DNA of 8,411 nucleotides from an uncultured Porphyromonadaceae bacterium. Lineage in GTDB: Bacteria > Bacteroidota > Bacteroidia > Bacteroidales > Muribaculaceae. The stretch covers positions 1 through 8,411 of the forward strand of contig CAMWRO010000115.1 of NCBI GenBank assembly GCA_947176615.1, read 5' to 3'. A model generated the notes under the pieces. It did no database searches, was not told the origin of the DNA, and worked only from the letters and a program-made list of their open reading frames with translations. Position 1 is the stretch's first letter. Each line of letters starts with the position of its first letter. The position numbers and the translations under genes are program-made. Positions 5,867-8,411 of this stretch are shown here, in pieces.

Positions 5867-6568
5867 ATGGAATTTCTCACGAATAAAATATTCCTTATCG
5901 CGCTGACATTTATTGTCTTTCTCGTGTCGAGATTGCTTCAGCGCAGAACCGGAATCGTGTTTCTTAACCCGATATTGATTTCAATTGTGGTGCTGATAGT
6001 GGTGCTGAGCTGTTTCGGTATCGATTATGAAACGTATCGCGAGGGTGGGGACTATATCGAGTTTTGGCTGAAACCTGCGGTAGTGGCACTCGGGGTGCCG
6101 CTGTACCGTCAGCTTGAAAACATCAGGAAACAATTATTGCCGTTATTGCTTGCCGAGCTGGCCGGATGTGTTGTCGGGATAGTGTCGGTGGTCTTGGTTG
6201 CCGAATTTCTTGGTGCGACAAAAGAAATTGTTCTGTCCCTCGCTCCGAAGGCTGTCACCACTCCCATTGCGATGGAAATTGCAACGGCTATGGGTGGTAT
6301 TCCGTCGTTGACAGCGGCCGTGGTTGTGTGTACCGGGATTTTTGGAGGTATGGCAGGTTTCAGAATGGTAAGGATGAGCCATATAAAGAGTCCGATTGCG
6401 ACAGGGTTGTCGATAGGCACGGCTGCTCATGCTGTAGGCACCGCAGCGGTAATGGAGGAGCGTGGTCAGAGGTGCGGGGCGTTTTCATCGCTCGGCCTGA
6501 CTCTCAACGGTCTTTTCACCGCGTTGCTTGCCCCGCTGATTTTGTCGTGGCTCGGTTATGCGGTCTGA
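5867..6568 (+). CDS. lrgB: LrgB/CidB-family membrane protein
   Basis: This 233-residue polytopic inner-membrane protein is the partner of the preceding gene. Family motifs are clear: NPILISI (34-40), WLKPAVVALGVPLYRQ (67-82), SLAPKAVTTPIAM (124-136) and the C-terminal SIGTAAHAVGTA (182-193). Length matches the usual 225-240 residues and several long hydrophobic segments span the chain. The plant homologue PLGG1, a plastid glycolate/glycerate transporter, fuses LrgA- and LrgB-like parts; bacterial members act in pyruvate transport or control of autolysis. No LytSR-like two-component system or LysR regulator is visible nearby, so control probably rests on the upstream promoter and any factor binding the TCGCGA repeats. 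The gene ends with TGA at 6566-6568 and is followed 21 bases later by a terminator. The ATG follows an AT-rich TTAATTAATT stretch without a Shine-Dalgarno. Confidence 0.93.
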   Translation: MEFLTNKIFLIALTFIVFLVSRLLQRRTGIVFLNPILISIVVLIVVLSCFGIDYETYREGGDYIEFWLKPAVVALGVPLYRQLENIRKQLLPLLLAELAGCVVGIVSVVLVAEFLGATKEIVLSLAPKAVTTPIAMEIATAMGGIPSLTAAVVVCTGIFGGMAGFRMVRMSHIKSPIATGLSIGTAAHAVGTAAVMEERGQRCGAFSSLGLTLNGLFTALLAPLILSWLGYAV

Positions 6569-6589
6569 TTGAACACATATACAAATAAT

Positions 6590-6631
6590 AAAAATGCGCA
6601 TGAGGCAACGAGGTCTCATGCGCATTTTTTT
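6590..6631. terminator. Bidirectional Rho-independent terminator between lrgB and asnS
   Basis: A perfect 15-bp stem (6590-6604 with 6615-6629) surrounds a 10-base loop. Seven T residues end the plus-strand copy (6625-6631), and the complementary A run provides a U tract on the minus strand. It lies 21 bases after lrgB and 17 bases after the asnS stop, so it serves both convergent genes. Confidence 0.93.
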
Positions 6632-6648
6632 ATCGGTAAACGCAGCGA

Positions 6649-8037
6649 TTAGAATTCGGCGTTTTTGGGGAAACGGGGGAATGGGATGACATCGCGGATG
6701 TTGGCCATGCCTGTCACAAAGAGGACGAGGCGCTCGAATCCGAGGCCGAAACCTGAATGCGGCACGGTGCCGAAACGACGGGTATCGAGATACCACCACA
6801 TATCTTTCATCGGGATGTTCAGTTCCTCGATGCGGGCTGCGAGTTTGTCGTAGGATGCCTCGCGTTCCGAGCCGCCGATAATTTCGCCGATGTGGGGGAA
6901 AAGCACATCCATCGCGCGGACGGTCTTTCCGTCGTCGTTGAGCTTCATGTAGAATGCCTTGATTTCCTTGGGATAGTCGGTCAGGATTACAGGTTTCTTG
7001 AAGTGTTCCTCAACGAGATAACGCTCGTGTTCGCTCTGAAGGTCGGTGCCCCAGTGGACGGGGAATTCAAATTTGCGTCCCGATTCTTCAAGAATCTTGA
7101 CACCCTCGGTGTAGGTGAGGCGTACAAACTCATTGTCAACAACGAAGTTGAGGCGCTCGATAAGTTCTTTGTCATACATCGACGCAAGGAACTCGATGTC
7201 GTCGCGGGAATTGTCAAGGGCATACTTGATACAGTATTTGACAAATTCCTCGGCGAGGTCCATGTTGTCGGTGATGTCATAGAAAGCCATTTCAGGCTCA
7301 ATCATCCAAAACTCGGCCAAGTGGCGGGGGGTATTGGAGTTTTCGGCACGGAATGTGGGGCCGAAAGTGTATATTTCGCCGAGCGCGGTAGCACCAAGCT
7401 CTCCTTCGAGCTGTCCTGACACGGTCAGGGCAGTTGTTTTTCCAAAGAAATCCTGAGAGTAGTCGATTTTGCCTTCCTCGTTGCGGGGCGGATTTTCAAG
7501 GTCAAGGGTGGTTACCTGAAACATTGCCCCGGCACCCTCGCAGTCGCTCGCGGTGATGAGGGGTGTGTTGAGGTAGACAAATCCTTTTTCGGTGAAAAAT
7601 TTGTGAACGGCAAATGCCAGTGTGCTGCGCACGCGCAGGATTGCACCGAAAGTGTTGGTGCGGGGACGAAGGTGGGCGATTTCGCGAAGGAATTCGAGTG
7701 TGTGGCCTTTCTTCTGCAAGGGATACTTCTCGGGGTCGGCGGTGCCGTAGATTTCGAGCGTGTCGGCTTGGATTTCACAAGTCTGACCTTTTCCCTGTGA
7801 CTCTACGAGCGTGCCGGTCACACGAATGCTTGAGCCTGTGGTGACGGGTCTGAGGTCGTCGTCAGAGAACTTGGCCATATCAAATACAATCTGGATGTTT
7901 TTGATGGTCGAGCCGTCGTTGAGCGCAACAAACTGAACGTGTTTGTTGCCTCGGCGGGTACGCACCCACCCTTTGGCCTCGACCTCTTGTCCGATAAGGG
8001 ACCCATCGAGCAGACCGTTAACTTTGGTTCGTTTCAT
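6649..8037 (-). CDS. asnS: Asparaginyl-tRNA synthetase (class IIb)
   Basis: The 462-residue enzyme attaches asparagine to tRNA-Asn using ATP in the cytosol. An N-terminal OB-fold anticodon-binding domain (residues about 15-100: EVEAKGWVRTRRGNKHVQF and later IRVTGTLV) precedes the class II catalytic domain. Motif 1 is around 147-161 (FFTEKGFVYLNTPLI). Motif 2 spans 225-247, beginning FGPTFRAENSNTPRHL with the catalytic Arg230. Motif 3 is GFGLGFERLVLFV (429-441) with its conserved Arg. ENSNTPRHLAEFWMIEPE (232-249) and IIGGSEREASYDKL (386-399) favour AsnRS over AspRS. Length is the normal 460-470. The start ATG gives MKRTKVNGLLDG, with no Shine-Dalgarno. A hairpin lies between it and the upstream pseudouridine synthase gene, so it may be separately transcribed or attenuated. 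Confidence 0.97.
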   Translation of the reverse strand: MKRTKVNGLLDGSLIGQEVEAKGWVRTRRGNKHVQFVALNDGSTIKNIQIVFDMAKFSDDDLRPVTTGSSIRVTGTLVESQGKGQTCEIQADTLEIYGTADPEKYPLQKKGHTLEFLREIAHLRPRTNTFGAILRVRSTLAFAVHKFFTEKGFVYLNTPLITASDCEGAGAMFQVTTLDLENPPRNEEGKIDYSQDFFGKTTALTVSGQLEGELGATALGEIYTFGPTFRAENSNTPRHLAEFWMIEPEMAFYDITDNMDLAEEFVKYCIKYALDNSRDDIEFLASMYDKELIERLNFVVDNEFVRLTYTEGVKILEESGRKFEFPVHWGTDLQSEHERYLVEEHFKKPVILTDYPKEIKAFYMKLNDDGKTVRAMDVLFPHIGEIIGGSEREASYDKLAARIEELNIPMKDMWWYLDTRRFGTVPHSGFGLGFERLVLFVTGMANIRDVIPFPRFPKNAEF

Positions 8038-8063
8038 TTGTGAGGTTGGTTTATTTGTTAGAA

Positions 8064-8104
8064 ATAGTGTCGGGAAAGCGCGTATCGCACACCCCCGACA
8101 CTAT
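8064..8104. terminator. Hairpin between the pseudouridine synthase gene and asnS
   Basis: A perfect 11-bp inverted repeat (8064-8074 with 8094-8104) encloses a 19-base loop that itself contains GCG and CGC. It begins 12 bases after the pseudouridine synthase stop and its asnS-proximal end is 27 bases before the asnS start. On the minus strand the stem is followed by TTCTAAC, a weak U tract, so it may be a leaky terminator, an attenuator or an mRNA processing or stability element rather than a firm stop. Confidence 0.6.
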
Positions 8105-8115
8105 AAATGTGTTCT

Positions 8116-8411
8116 TTATTCAAATGATCCCATCTTCAAGAAGTTGACCTCTTCCTGAGTGAGGTAGCGCCAGCGTCCGCGAGGCAGGTTTTTCTTGGTG
8201 AGTCCTGCAAAATAAACGCGGTCGAGCTTGGTCACATGGTAGCCGAGGCTTTCGAAGATGCGGCGCACGATGCGGTTGCGTCCCGAGTGGATTTCAATGC
8301 CGGCCTGATTGCGGTCGGTCTCGGTGGCGTAGCTGATAGCATCGGCGTGGATGGGGCCGTCTTCAAGCTCGATGCCGTCGGCGATGCGCTGCATGTCGTC
8401 CTCGGAGATGT
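8116..8411 (-). CDS. RluB/RsuA-family rRNA pseudouridine synthase, C-terminal part
   Basis: Only the last 97 residues lie in the window; the start and the catalytic GRLD-type Asp region are beyond the right edge. The visible sequence starts at ISEDDMQRIADGIELEDG, the linker and strand typical of RluB/RsuA/RluE enzymes, and continues to IEIHSGRNRIVRRIFESLGY. The G-x-N-R-x-V-R-R signature of that family is in this stretch, followed by VTKLDRVYFAGL. These enzymes convert uridine to pseudouridine in 16S or 23S rRNA in the cytosol. RluB is the more common annotation in Bacteroidetes, but without the N-terminal S4 domain I cannot choose between RluB, RluE and RsuA. It ends with TAA at 8116-8118, 78 bases upstream of asnS on the same strand, which is a translation-related neighbour. 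Confidence 0.92.
   Translation of the reverse strand, partial: ISEDDMQRIADGIELEDGPIHADAISYATETDRNQAGIEIHSGRNRIVRRIFESLGYHVTKLDRVYFAGLTKKNLPRGRWRYLTQEEVNFLKMGSFE

Noticed and set aside
6757..7419. A long plus-strand open frame (220 codons) opposite asnS
   Set aside because: It is fully antisense to a strongly supported asnS, shows no recognisable domain, and is explained by codon bias on the opposite strand.

Overview
The window looks like chromosomal DNA from a Bacteroidales bacterium, plausibly a gut Muribaculaceae or a relative. The reasons are a Bacteroidetes-type promoter (TAnnTTTG -7 box) ahead of the lrgA-type gene, the near absence of Shine-Dalgarno sequences, a DbpA-like helicase with a DEYD box, and asnS lying beside an RluB/RsuA-type pseudouridine synthase. 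This assignment is an inference. No tRNA, rRNA, CRISPR array, integrase or insertion sequence was seen.

Layout. Positions 1-1803 (plus strand) hold a tightly packed run: the C-terminal end of a DJ-1/PfpI-family protein, a small lipoprotein gene broken by a frameshift, an unrecognised very acidic protein, and a small FlaR-like P-loop NTPase. The run ends at a strong bidirectional terminator (1820-1862). Positions 1885-5237 (minus strand) form an apparent three-gene operon. Read in its own direction, it holds a single-chain ABC-type ATPase plus DUF4435 (TOPRIM-like) protein, a DEAD-box helicase with a DbpA RNA-binding domain, and a GNAT acetyltransferase interrupted by an in-frame TGA. A divergent intergenic region (5238-5464) follows, with repeated TCGCGA palindromes and promoters for both directions. 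The lrgA/lrgB (CidA/CidB-like) membrane pair occupies 5465-6568 on the plus strand. A second bidirectional terminator (6590-6631) separates it from convergent asnS (6649-8037, minus). A hairpin and the 3' end of the pseudouridine synthase gene (minus) complete the window.

How they fit together. asnS and the pseudouridine synthase are translation genes, and the helicase probably acts on ribosomal or other structured RNA. The lrgAB pair is an envelope module. The most interesting unit is the ATPase-DUF4435 protein. Its architecture resembles OLD-family nucleases and the AriA/AriB components of the PARIS anti-phage system in one chain. Its Walker B region has Ser where the catalytic Glu is expected, and it is apparently co-transcribed with a helicase. 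Defence, RNA metabolism or a housekeeping role are all open. Two genes in the first 2.3 kb are disrupted, either by local gene decay or by sequence or assembly errors.
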